Assembly: GCA_025603075.1 (NCBI GenBank)
Contig: MU626341.1
Span: forward strand, 25,153-89,152
Origin: Neoconidiobolus thromboides FSU 785
Taxonomy: Eukaryota > Entomophthoromycota > Entomophthoromycetes > Entomophthorales > Neoconidiobolaceae
Reading direction: 5' to 3'
DNA length: 64,000 nt
A model generated the notes under the pieces. It ran no database searches. It worked only from the letters and a program-made list of their open reading frames with translations, and was not told the origin of the DNA. Made by a program: the position numbers and the translations under genes. Within the stretch, counting starts at the first letter, position 1. Every line of letters begins with the position of its first letter. Positions 31,129 through 41,919 of the stretch are shown piece by piece.

Positions 31129-33729
31129 ATGACAAAAACAAAACAAGGTTTGTTTATTAACAGCTTTCCATCGACTTATTATAGATTACTCATATTTCAT
31201 CTTATAGATTACATTGTAACTTCATTACCTTATGTTAATGATTATTTTATTTCCGATAATAAACAATATGCTGGTGAAATTGAGTTATTTAATAAAGTAA
31301 ATTATTTCTTTTGGTTATTTACAAAAAACAAACCTAGAGGAAAATTGGTAAGTTATTAGTATTATTTCTATAATATAAAGAGATTAATTTGGTCTTCTCT
31401 TTTTTTTGCTAATATTAAATAGTTGATTTGGTTAAACGGTGGTATGTTTTAAATTATTTTTTACTTAAAGAAAAAGTTTTTAATGATGATAAATTTTTTA
31501 TTAGGTCCTGGTTGGTAAACTTACAATATACTGCAGCAATTCAAAAAACTTACTAAATTTTTACAATCATTTCAACTTAATCAAAATAATAGTACAAGGT
31601 AAATTTCATTACCTTGGCTCGTATTTATCCTCACTCCTCTAATCCTCTTAATTTTAGTGCTGATGGGCCCTTATTAGAAAAAGGTATTTTTGATATGGAA
31701 CCTAGTTTAAAAGGCGAAAATTATAAAATCAAAACAAGAGAAAATGGATGGCATTCTTTTGTAGATGTATTGGCAATTGATCAACCTTTAGGCACTGGCT
31801 ATTCTAATGGTTTAGACCAATTTTATTCAAAGACAATTGATGAGGTAAGTTAATTTTTTAAAATAGAAACATCGATATATGATTTGAGATTATTAGAAGG
31901 GTCTAATTATTTTTTGTTGGTATTTAGGCAGCATATTATTTTGAGACATTTTTGACTAAATTTTTATATTTATTTCCAGAATATCAAAATAGTGAGGTAA
32001 AAATAATACTGTAATAGTAGTTTTAATGTTTTATTTATTTTATTTGTTAGATTTATATTGGTGGTGAATCTTATGCTGGTGTTTGGATACCTGCTTTTAG
32101 TCATCGATTATTAAATAGGGAGGATAATAAGGTAAACAATGTAATAAATCACAATATTAGCACATTGTTAATATTTTTTAACTATTGTTAGTTAAATATT
32201 AAAGGTTTAATGATTGGGAATGGGTGGATGGATTCTAAGAATCAAGTAAATAATAATATATTATAATATAGAGCATATTTTAATATAATACAATAATAAC
32301 CAGTATCCAGGAATATTAGATTATGTCAAAAAATATAATGTATTAGATGAAAGAGATATGGTAATCATTATTTAATTTAATGTAAATATAATAGTACGTT
32401 TTGATTTTAATATTTCATTTATCTTAGTTAAAATTTGAAGAAATAAGTTATACCTGTTTTAAACATTTAAAGTCACTTACTATGAACCCAATTTCAATAC
32501 CAGTTTGCGATACTATGTTAAATACTGTTACAGAATTAAGTGATACAGCGTAAGTTATATTGTACTATAACATAAAATATCAGATAGGCATATAATAATA
32601 ACAAATAACAATACAATACTAATAAGATAGTAACACTAACATGATGACTTTATTTTAATTAGTAAAATGGAGGGCTCCAAGACATGCATAAATTTATATG
32701 ACAGACGATTAATTGATAATTATCCGGATTGTGGTATGGGTTGGCCGCCTAATGTTAATGCATTTCATAGTTATATGTCAGTAAGTAAAAACAAAACAAT
32801 GATACTAGTATAATAACGCATACATTAATATATTATAATATACATTTTATTAGGAAAAAAAAGTATCTAAAGCATTAAATACTCATCAACCAAAAGGAGG
32901 ATGGACCGAATGTAATAATGATGTTATGAAATATTTAAAAACAGAAAATATCAATTCAACTATTGATTATTTGCCCAGTTTATTAGATAAATTAGAAATA
33001 TTATTATTTGTGTAAATTTATTAATACAAAAATAATATCTATCTACAATACTAATATATTAACAATTTTATTTAATATAGCGGAGATCAAGATATTATGG
33101 TGAACTATATAGGGGTAGAATATATGATAAACAATCTAACTAACAGTAATATTAATCAACAAGATAAAAAATATATTGGTAACAATAATAATATAATGGA
33201 TGGAGAATTATTACAAAATGAAAGTTTATACTATGTTAAATTATTTAATGGTAGTCATATGGTATCCTATGATTTACCAGAACAAACTAGTAATTTATTT
33301 AATTGGTTTATTAATCGTAATGAAAATCAACAATTTTTGACAGAGGAGAAAGGAGGTAAGCAATTGTTTAATACGTTTTAATATGCTCAATGTTTATTTT
33401 CACTTTATTTTTAGGTAATAATTTATTAAGATCAATTAAAAATTTCAATTCAAATAACAATAATAATAACGAAGATGGTAGTTTATCAACAATGGATATA
33501 AGGTAACTAAGTCATACTCTAAGCCAATCTATTATTTATTAATATATTTCATTATTATAGTATTATTAGTATCAGTAGTGTCACTGTATTATTATTATTA
33601 CTATTTTTAATCTTTTGGAAATGGAATACCAATCGAAAACAAAGTCAGGATAAAGAATTGTTATTACAAAGAGAAGCGGAAAGTAATTTATCTGAGGATC
33701 CAATGGAAGAAGACATTGAATTAAGATGA
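31129..33729 (+). CDS. KEX1: Kex1-like serine carboxypeptidase (pro-hormone processing)
   Basis: Fifteen-exon model: 31129-31347, 31423-31441, 31505-31514, 31593-31598, 31658-31844, 31928-31996, 32051-32131, 32192-32245, 32304-32360, 32428-32549, 32663-32780, 32854-33011, 33081-33355, 33415-33502 and 33561-33729. It totals 1632 nt, 543 residues, in phase. Oxyanion-hole block WLNGGPGCTSADG, catalytic Ser177 in GGESYAG, Asp371 in GDQDIMVNY and His426 in NGSHMV complete the S10 peptidase triad. A single membrane helix near 490-510 (SVTVLLLLLFLIFW) and an acidic cytosolic tail ending EEDIELR are the Kex1 layout, placing it in the late Golgi, where it trims C-terminal Lys/Arg from secreted precursors. 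Exons 3 and 4 are only 10 and 6 nt. The start is uncertain: the ATG at 31129 gives no obvious signal peptide, while the upstream in-frame sequence is hydrophobic but has no ATG. Confidence 0.88.
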
Positions 33730-33830
33730 CCATAAATTAAAATAAAATAAACCAAATGTAAGAATAAAAACACGTTGATTTTCAATTACATATTTCATTA
33801 TATTTTATTCTTTATATTTCTCTATACTCA

Positions 33831-34893
33831 TTATAAATAAAAACAAAAAAGATCATAACAAAACCAAGATATTGCTGAAGAAAATGATTTTCTTAAACAA
33901 CGTAATAAAAATCCTTTATAAAACGTATTTATAAATGTCAGCTTATTTCCATTACTTGATTGATAAATATATCTTATTCCCTTTAAGAAATTAGGATATT
34001 GCTTTGGTTCTAATTGGACTTTAGTTTTTAAATAATCAAAAGGTTGAGTAATTCCATTTGCTAATAGCCCACTTGTTATACCTAATTAATTATTAATGTA
34101 TGCTCTATATAGTACTATAATAATAATATTTTACCAGCCAATAAATTAATTTTAAAATTAGGTGTTTTTCCTTCTCTTTCTTTTTCCCCAAACAATTTCC
34201 CAAACGCCACTTTATTATTAAAATAAAAATGAGTATATAATCCAGCATATGGTGCATCTCGAATAAAAGTGACTAAAAATCCATTAAAAAATCCCTTAAC
34301 TCCATTTAATTGATAAATATTTTTGACTGCTCCACGTATCGTTTTAACTGTTGAATATTGTTCACTTTCAATTCTTAATTTGACCATAGTAATTGGATTG
34401 AGTAAGAGTCCTATGCTACCTCGGGCTAAACCCCCGGCAGCAAGATTTTGATAAGAAGATAAAGTAGTGGGGAGTAACATGTGTTTTTTTAAGTATTCAA
34501 AAGTGTAAAAGTACAAACCCATACCAGGTACATTTCTATTATTAGATGATGGATTAGTTATGGTAAGTTGATATTTAATAGAAAATTACCTTAGTAAAGT
34601 AGCACTTGTACCAGACCATAAACCTAATACACCTTCCATTTTTAAAACTCTACGTAAGCTATGGAAGATACGTCTAAAAAGACAAAATGATTAATTATTT
34701 ATTGAATAGTTTAAATTAGTATGAGTACTTACTTATCTTTATAATAAACATCATTTTGTATTCTTGTTTTTAGTAAATCTAAAGGTTGAAATAAAATACA
34801 AGTAATAAAACCAGATAAACTACCAATTAATAAAGTTTTGTTTTTATTAATAGGTTTGATTGTTGTTGTTGAAGTTGTTGTTGTAGCTGCCAT
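33831..34893 (-). CDS. HEM25: Mitochondrial glycine carrier (Hem25/SLC25A38-like)
   Basis: Four-exon model: 34893-34733, 34673-34590, 34535-34135 and 34081-33831. It totals 897 nt, 298 residues, in phase. It has three repeats of the mitochondrial carrier fold, each with a PX[DE]XX[KR] signature: FQPLDLLKTRIQ, LNPITMVKLRIES (second, with a variant Thr in place of the acidic residue) and TQPFDYLKTKVQ. Further family features are LWSGTSATLLRNVPGMGLYF and GFLVTFIRDAPYAGLY, which resemble Hem25/SLC25A38, the inner-membrane importer of glycine for haem synthesis. The N-terminus is a Thr-rich stretch (MAATTTTSTTT). It lies tail-to-tail with the carboxypeptidase, only about 100 bp apart, and head-to-head with BNA4. 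The substrate assignment rests on family resemblance read by eye; other amino-acid carriers are possible. Confidence 0.8.
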
Positions 34894-35153
34894 GATTTAT
34901 TCTATATCTTTTTTTTTGAATTGATTTTGCGATTGAGATGGAATTTGATTTTATTAACTTTAAGGGATAAGCGAAATTTAGAAATTAAATTTTCAATAAA
35001 ATTCTATTTTTAAATCAAACTCTCAGTTCGATTCCAATAAAAATTCGTCATGCTTGAATAATTTGAAATAAAAGCGAAATCTATCGATTGACATAAAACT
35101 ACAAAAATTCAAAACAAATCGATTTTATTTTAATTTAAATTCAATTTAGTAAT

Positions 35154-37507
35154 ATGTCAACCCAAGAAAAACCAACCAAAACGGTCGCTATTATAGGGGC
35201 TGGACTAGTGGGTAGTTTAGCCTCGGTTTATTTTGCTATTCATGGTTATCAAGTAAACATCTATGATAAAAGACCAGGTAAAATGAATTATCCGTTTATT
35301 CCCTTTTTTATTTAAAACCTTACTGATCTTCGTTTCTTCTTTAGATATTCGTAACAAAGCGAATGCTGATAAACTCAACAAGCGCTCTATTAATTTAGCT
35401 TTATCTCATCGCGGTATTTCTGCGTTGAAAAAAAGTGGTTTAAATTTAGATAAATTAATTTTAAAAAATTGTATACCAATGAAAGGACGAATGATTCATG
35501 ACCTTAATGGTAATCAAACAAGTCAAGCTTATGGAACGGAAGAGCAGGTAAGTATATGATTTTTTATTTTATTTTATTTTATTTTATTTTATTTAAAAAA
35601 GAAAAAGAAAAGAAAGTATTAATATTTATTAAATAATTTTTAGTTTATTAATTCTGTTGATCGTGGTTTATTAAATGAAAAATTATTAACGGAGGCATTA
35701 AATTTTGATAACGTTCAAGTTTATTTTGAATATCAATTAGTATCTATGGATTTAGATAATACTGAATTAAAATTTAAAGTGTAAGTTTATCCTCTTTTCT
35801 CTTCTCCTTAATAACCCCTTCTATTTAGTAATGATAATTTTGAACATGTGAAAGCTGATTTTATCATTGGTTGTGATGGTGCCTATTCTAAAATTCGACA
35901 AGAAATGATGAAAAAAGTGAACTTAAATTATTCCCAAGAATACATTGAACATGTTTATTGTGAATTAACGATACCGCCTCAAATACTAGAAGATAACACA
36001 AAAGAATACAAAATGAACCCTAATCATTTACATATTTGGCCAAGACATTCGTATATGATGATTGCATTACCTAATTTAGTAAGTTATTAAGACTATTAAT
36101 AGTTTAAATTAGGATGATTTAACAATGTATTGACTTTTACTTATTTAAATATAGGATAAATCATTTACTTGTACCTTATTTGGACCTAAACAACAAATTG
36201 ATGCTATTAAAACGGAAACTCAATTATTTAGTTTATTTTCCAAAGATTTAGCTGATTCCATTGGTTTAATTGGTTGGAATAATTTAGCTAAAGAATATTT
36301 TCAAAATCCAAAGGGTAGTTTATTGAGCGTTAAAGTAAGTATTATTAATATTATAAATTTATTCAATTAGTTTATTTATTTATTTTTACTTACACTCTCT
36401 ATCTTTTAGTGTAGCCCTCACCATTACAAAGAAAAGTGTATTTTATTGGGTGATTCTGCTCATTGTATGGTACCTTTTTATGGTCAAGGTATGAATTGTG
36501 GTTTTGAAGATGTAGAAACTTTATTTAGTATCATGGATGAATTTGATTTACATGATAAATCTCTCACTTCTAGTGAATTTTGTAGTAAGTTAGAAAAGGT
36601 ATTTAATACATATAGTGAAACCCGGGTAAAAGATACCCATGCTATCTGTGATTTAGCTTTATATAATTATACTGAAATGCGTTCCTCAGTAACCTCTTAT
36701 GGTTATTTAATACGCAAAAAAGTAGAAGCTTGGTTACATAAATTGATTCCTGATAGTGTTATTCCATTATATACCATGGTTTCATTTTCTTCTATTCCTT
36801 ATTCTCAAGCCATCAAAAAATGGAAATTCCAAACAAAATTATTAAAATGGTTAGGATATGTTGTGAGTGCAGCTATCATATTAGTTGTTTATCTTAATAG
36901 AAATCGATTATTGGACTGGTCACCATTAAGGGGATTATTAGCCGCTAATCAACCAAAGCCTTTACCTCGAAGTTCAATTAAACCTATTAAAGAAGGACTA
37001 GATTCCATCGTTGGTGGATCTATTAAACCAATTAAAGAAGGGTTAGATTCATTGGTTGGCGTTGATGTAGTCAAAACAGCAGAAAAAGCTTATCAATCCA
37101 TTTTTGATTATATTAAATCCTATTCCCCTTATTTTTATTTATGTTTGATTATGGATTATTTTTATCAACTGAAGTTGAGAGAGTATTTTTTAAAGTCTAT
37201 TTCAAATATCAAGAGTTCTTTTTTTTATTTTAAGAGCTCTATTATTAACTATTATAATGTTTTTTATTCTATGATAAAAAGACCAAACGGGATCAGAGTA
37301 ATTAATTATGGCTATTTAAATATCAAGAGAAGTGTAAGAGAAACACTGAAGTATTTGAAATTATCAAAAACTTTAAAAAATAGAATTATTAGTATAAAAG
37401 TTAAATTAAATTTATTTATAAGATATATTGGATTATTTAAAAGATTAGCTCAATTACAATTATTAGTTAAAAATCGTTTAAAAAGTTTCAAAGGATACAT
37501 TTATTAA
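35154..37507 (+). CDS. BNA4: Kynurenine 3-monooxygenase with long C-terminal extension
   Basis: Six-exon model: 35154-35277, 35345-35547, 35644-35780, 35829-36078, 36155-36334 and 36410-37507. It totals 1992 nt, 663 residues, in phase. FAD-binding: GAGLVG at 15-20 and the second flavin motif GDSAHCMVPFYGQGMNCGFED from 312; RSINLALSHRG and DFIIGCDGAYS are also typical. It hydroxylates L-kynurenine with NADPH in the kynurenine route to NAD and is an outer-mitochondrial-membrane protein; a membrane helix follows at about 445-461 (WLGYVVSAAIILVVYL). Family members usually end shortly after this helix (about 450-490 residues). Here about 200 more residues follow: a duplicated SIKPIKEGLDS(I/L)VG unit at 487-500 and 502-515, then Lys/Tyr/Ile-rich sequence. 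The extension is one continuous frame with the catalytic part. Introns lie only in the first half. Confidence 0.9.
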
Positions 37508-38037
37508 AGAACAAATAATGTCAGTTTACTCAAAGTTTTCAAGAAAGTAAGTGTGAATGTAAATGGTTTTATAGAAAAGGGAAATTATTTTGTTTATATA
37601 ACGTTGAATAAGCTTGGTTTAATTAAAGGTTTATGGAAGAGCTATGATTTGAGTGTTATTTGAAAGTAATAGGAGTTTATATTTTTACATTAAGTACTAG
37701 ATTTAGTGTATTTATTCTAAGCTATATTAAAGTATTATATTCATATATTCAATTATTATTAATTAAATTGAATTTGTCAACTTGTCTACAACAGGATTGT
37801 GTTTTTATTCAAAGCTATGTAAAAAGGTTATTTTCATCTCTAAATTTGTTTTTAATAAGATATGGTTTATTAGGACGTTCAAGTCAATTTCTATTATTTA
37901 CTCAAAGTTATTTCAATACAGTTATTACCTATATTTACTCAATAGTAAACAAATCTAACCTATTAAGGCATATAATTAATGGCTATGTCTATATACAAAG
38001 TTTTATTATAAACACATTCATTCGATATCTTTACTAA
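37508..38037 (+). pseudogene. Decayed continuation of the BNA4 3' frame
   Basis: Immediately after the BNA4 stop the same frame stays open for about 50 codons (VFKKVSVNVNGFIEKGNYFV) to another stop. A frame shifted by one base (from about 37660) then runs 125 codons to 38037. Both share the Tyr/Ile/Leu/Lys composition and loose Y.QS..N pattern of the BNA4 extension (FIQSYVKRLFSSLNL, YVYIQSFIINTF). The simplest reading is that the extension was once longer or is built of diverged repeats now interrupted by a stop and a frameshift. An independent small membrane protein is less likely because no ATG starts the frame. Confidence 0.4.
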
Positions 38038-38610
38038 GTGATAATAAGCTTAATATTTTTAACTCATTTATTCAATTATAATTATTAATATTAAGTTATA
38101 TTAAATTATTAAATCAATTTATTATTAATGCTCAAAGTTATTTAAGTCCACCTTATTAGTATTTTCGTTAATATTAAATGATATCAAATTATTTCAATAA
38201 TTGTATCATATAATTGAACTTATGAAGAATTCTATAAATGGGCCAATTTGTTATATTTCTTATATGTTAAAGTTGGTAGATAAATTGGAAGTGAATATCA
38301 GGAGAGAGTACTAAGTATAAGTTTATTAACGAATAGATTCTTTGGAATTTTACTTTAATAAAATAATATGAAATGTAATCTCAAATTGGCTGGTGTATTT
38401 TTTTAAATCCTTATGATTTTTTTTAAATGAGATTTAGATTACGATTTACCTTATTTAATCATTTCAGTATTCTTATTTTAAAATTCCATGTCAGGATCAA
38501 AAATTGAAAATTTCAATATGTTTAAAAAAATTAATTTTTTCTTTAATTTTTAATTTTTAATAATTTTATGAAATGAAAAGGATCAAAAGTAAAAGGGAAT
38601 TGATATTGAA
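38038..38610. other. Intergenic
   Basis: About 570 bp between the decayed BNA4 tail and the coiled-coil gene. AT-rich; nothing recognised. Confidence 0.5.
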
Positions 38611-39602
38611 ATGGAAATCAAATCAGGTATATTTAACTATATTGTATTGTTTTTAGTTGATATTAAGAATAGTATTTTTTAGAATAAAGGATTAGGTTTG
38701 GATTTAAAGAGTATAGAAGAGAGGGGACTTGAAATAAAAAAAGAAAACGAGAAAAAGGAAAATAATAATGAGAATTTTATTGATTTAAATCTCAAAGAAC
38801 ATAATAAGAAGACAATAGAAGGGGAGAATATTATCAATAAAAGAAATGATGGAATAAAATTGCAAAATAAAGAAATGATAATTGAATCTAAGGATAATAA
38901 AAAGATTAAGTTACAAGGTAAGTTTCAAGCCATTACTTTGTTATTTTATATTTATTAATAGATTAGATAATAGTAATAATAGTAATATTGTTAATATTGA
39001 AAATAAATTAGGTAAGTTAAGAGTTTATGTCATATTGTTTGCATTTTAATTGATTTTTATAGAGAATGAAATGGACAGAATAAACGATATAAAATTACGA
39101 CTATTAGATAATACAGTAAGTAAAAGGATTGAGGAAAGGATAGATGAGGATATAGATAAGAAGATAGATAAGAAGATAGATAAGAATACAAATAACAACA
39201 TAAATAAAAGCATATCGAATTCAGACGAAACTACTGTTATTGACAATAAGAATTCATTGCTTATGAAATTAGATGAAACAATGAAACAAATGATCGAAGA
39301 AATGAATAATATAAAAAATGAAATGAACACTATAAAAAATGAAATAAAGATTATTAAAACTAATGAGAACAATGTAGAAAATAATAACAATGTATTAAAT
39401 AAAAATAATAATAACGGTATAATAAATCAAGTAATTCTCTTTTATTTAGAATTAATAATACTTATTTAATTTCTAGAAAACTATTAAATCCACTCAAACA
39501 AATTGTACCAACTCATCCGTCACAAACAATACTAATGAAACCCACTTAATGGCTTTAGCAATTAATAATATTTTATTACAAAAAGTAATCTACTATAAAT
39601 AA
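38611..39602 (+). CDS. Lys/Asn-rich coiled-coil protein of unknown function
   Basis: Five-exon model: 38611-38626, 38696-38917, 38967-39011, 39063-39430 and 39477-39602. It totals 777 nt, 258 residues, in phase, starting MEIKS. The sequence is extremely rich in Lys, Asn, Glu and Ile. The central part has heptad-like repeats (RIEERIDEDIDKKIDKKIDK) and a second helical block (MKQMIEEMNNIKNEMNTIKN), so a long coiled coil is likely. The C-terminus is Thr/Asn-rich and ends in a mildly hydrophobic helix (LMALAINNILLQK). Its small first exon and consistent phases support a real gene. The low-complexity composition gives no family. It lies between BNA4 and the JTB-like gene, with which it converges about 80 bp apart. 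Confidence 0.6.
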
Positions 39603-39682
39603 TATAAATAAATAATAAACTAATAATTTATTAATAGTTAAAAAATCATAAAAACTGAATCAAAGAAAAAAGAAGAATTAAT

Positions 39683-40195
39683 TTAAGAATTGATTTGGTT
39701 GTGTAACCTTTGAAATTGAATAGCTCTTAATTTACGTTTTCTTAATATTATAAAGATAAGTGTAATTAATAGACTGATGAGTAATAAGGTCTAAATTAAA
39801 TAAAAACAAAAAGTTAGTAAATATGAAATTAAATAAATAAATCAAACTATTGTTGTCAAACTATTATTGTTATATTATTAATCTTACTTGAAAACTAAAA
39901 AATGAAATTTTTTCAAAGTAAATTTCTTCAGGACAAATATCATAATGATGAGTAATTTTACTGTTATTACGATCTAATGGATCTTTAATTGTACACTCAT
40001 ACCATTGTTGTAATTTTACAAAACCAGAGCAATGGAACTGAGTTTTCTAAAATGGTTAAAAAAGGAATTATTAGATTGAAGTTTTATAGAGATGAATGTA
40101 AAAGACAAACTTACTTTATCTTCTTCAGTACATGGTACACATAATCCAATTGGTGTACAATTTAATTCATTCCAATTTGTTGTTGGGAGAGACAT
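39683..40195 (-). CDS. JTB-like small type I membrane protein
   Basis: Three-exon model: 40195-40115, 40046-39888 and 39790-39683. It totals 348 nt, 115 residues, in phase. It begins MSLPTTNWNELNCTPIGLCVPC; the cysteine-rich ectodomain continues FHCSGFVKLQQWYEC and YDICPEEIYFEKISFF. A single membrane helix (TLLLISLLITLIFIIL) and a basic tail (RKRKLRAIQFQRLHNQI) follow. The order C..C.PC ... C..(T)G....W.EC ... C ... FWkFE-like ... TM ... R.R.L....Q..QI is the layout of JTB (jumping translocation breakpoint) proteins. JTB is a conserved but poorly understood membrane protein linked in animals to mitosis and mitochondria. The N-terminal Cys motif starts within 20 residues of the ATG with no signal peptide, so targeting is unclear. 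Family assignment is by eye. Confidence 0.6.
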
Positions 40196-40370
40196 GTTAA
40201 GTTTTTGTAATAAGTTAATAAAAGAATAGAAGGATAAAAATTTCAATATCAAAAATAACGGGCTAATTTTAGTAATTAAACCAATAAAATTGAAAGTGAT
40301 TTAGTTTAAGCAAGTTGATGATTCTATTAAATGATTAAAGTTTATAAAATATGATTTTATTAGTTAAAAG

Positions 40371-41776
40371 ATGTTGAGGTTTTTAAGAATTCATACAAGT
40401 TATTTTAGTACCAACAAAATATTAAAACATACCAATCCTTTGGTAAGGAATATTTAAATAACAATAGTAACAAGTAATAAAACAGAGATCTAAATCAATA
40501 GAAATACAAATGACGCAGCAACAAGTAGTCTAAAACATATTTATTCATTTTCATTCATTTTCAGGGCTTACCAAAAAAAGGGGAAAAAGTAGCCCCGACG
40601 TTTAAAGCCAAAGTAGAAAAGATTAAAATACCCAATGTTAGAAATATAATAGCTATATCATCTGCAAAAGGAGGGGTTGGGAAATCAACTACTACTGGTA
40701 AATTTTGATTTCTAAACTAAATAATAATAATAATAATAAATATTATGAGTGATTCTAATTTATTATTATTTATTTAGTTAACTTAGCTACCGTATGTAAA
40801 CAATTAAATTTAAAGGTAGGTATACTAGACGCTGATTTATTTGGTCCTTCGATACCAAAATTGATGAATTTATATGGTGAACCGGAATTGGATAAAAATG
40901 GTAAGTTGTAATTCTATTCATTATATTAATATGTTGTATATTTGTATATTATGTATTTGTATCATGTAATTAGTATGAAATTTTTATTTATGTTTGTGTC
41001 ATTAGGTAGTATGATCCCTCTGGTTAATTATGGGGTTCATTGTATTTCAATGGGAAATTTAATTGATGAAGAACAAGCCGTTGTTTGGAGGGGTATGATG
41101 GTAATTTTATATTAATATTATTTCTAATTTATTCATATTTCTATTTATTTTAAAAAGGTTATGAAAGCTTTACAACAACTAATTTATCAAACAAAATGGC
41201 CTGAATTAGATATACTATTTATTGATATGCCACCAGGTACTGGCGATACTCAATTAACTATTTCCCAATTAGTTCCATTAAATGGTAAGTTTATTTGAAT
41301 AATAATAATAATAATTGATTATTGTTATTACATTAGTTGAGGTATTTATTCGTTTATTATTTTATAGGCTCAATAATAATTTCTACCCCTCAAGATATTG
41401 CTTTAATTGATGTTAAAAAAGGTATAAAGATGTATGAAAAAGTGAATGTTAAGGTAATCTCATTTTCTCACCTATTTCTATTTATCTATCTCATTAACTT
41501 CCTTCTCATTCTTTATAGATATTAGGTATTTTACAAAACATGAGTCAATTTGAATGTCCTAATTGTAAATCAATTCATTATATCTTTGGTAAAGATGGAG
41601 TTAAAACATTAGCATTGAGTAAAAAACTACAGTTATTAGAAGATTTACCTTTAAGTATGGAAGTGGCTAAATTAGCTGATAAAGGTACTCCAATTACAAT
41701 AGTTAGTCCAGAAAGTTTTGAAACTAAAATTTATAAAAATATTATGGAGAAAGTTTGGAAACAATTGAATAAATAA
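40371..41776 (+). CDS. IND1: Mitochondrial Fe-S assembly P-loop ATPase Ind1 (NUBPL)
   Basis: Eight-exon model: 40371-40442, 40486-40524, 40565-40697, 40778-40900, 41006-41100, 41158-41284, 41368-41453 and 41519-41776. It totals 933 nt, 310 residues, in phase. Exon 1 encodes [20 protein letters not shown], an Arg/Ser/Thr-rich mitochondrial targeting sequence; a later ATG at 40510 would lose it. The core starts GLPKKGEKV. It contains the deviant Walker [12 protein letters not shown] (about 69-79), [15 protein letters not shown], the switch/Walker B region [30 protein letters not shown] and the [4Fe-4S]-binding CPNC in [11 protein letters not shown]. Ind1 delivers Fe-S clusters to respiratory complex I in the mitochondrial matrix. 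Its presence implies that this organism has a conventional complex I. The start is 175 bp from the divergent JTB-like gene. Confidence 0.93.
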
Positions 41777-41919
41777 TGAAGGGGGTAAAAAGATGGAAAA
41801 TAAAAAAGTACAAATATAACTTAATAATTGTAATTGTAATTATAATAAAATGGTTCTTTTTATTTATTTATTTTTAATAATTTCAATTTCAATACAAAAT
41901 AAAATAAAAACTTAATTTA

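Noticed and set aside
31515-31657. Single long intron instead of the 6-nt exon in the carboxypeptidase
   Set aside because: It would keep the frame but shorten the fixed GGPGC..xDG motif by two residues; the 6-nt exon restores family length and has proper borders. Still testable by RNA.
39046-39390. Minus-strand Ile/Ser/Phe-rich 114-residue frame
   Set aside because: Antisense of the repetitive Lys/Asp/Ile codons of the coiled-coil gene, which is better supported by splice phases.
40510-40524. Start of Ind1 at the ATG at 40510
   Set aside because: It would give a mitochondrial protein without targeting sequence; the upstream exon at 40371 supplies one in phase.
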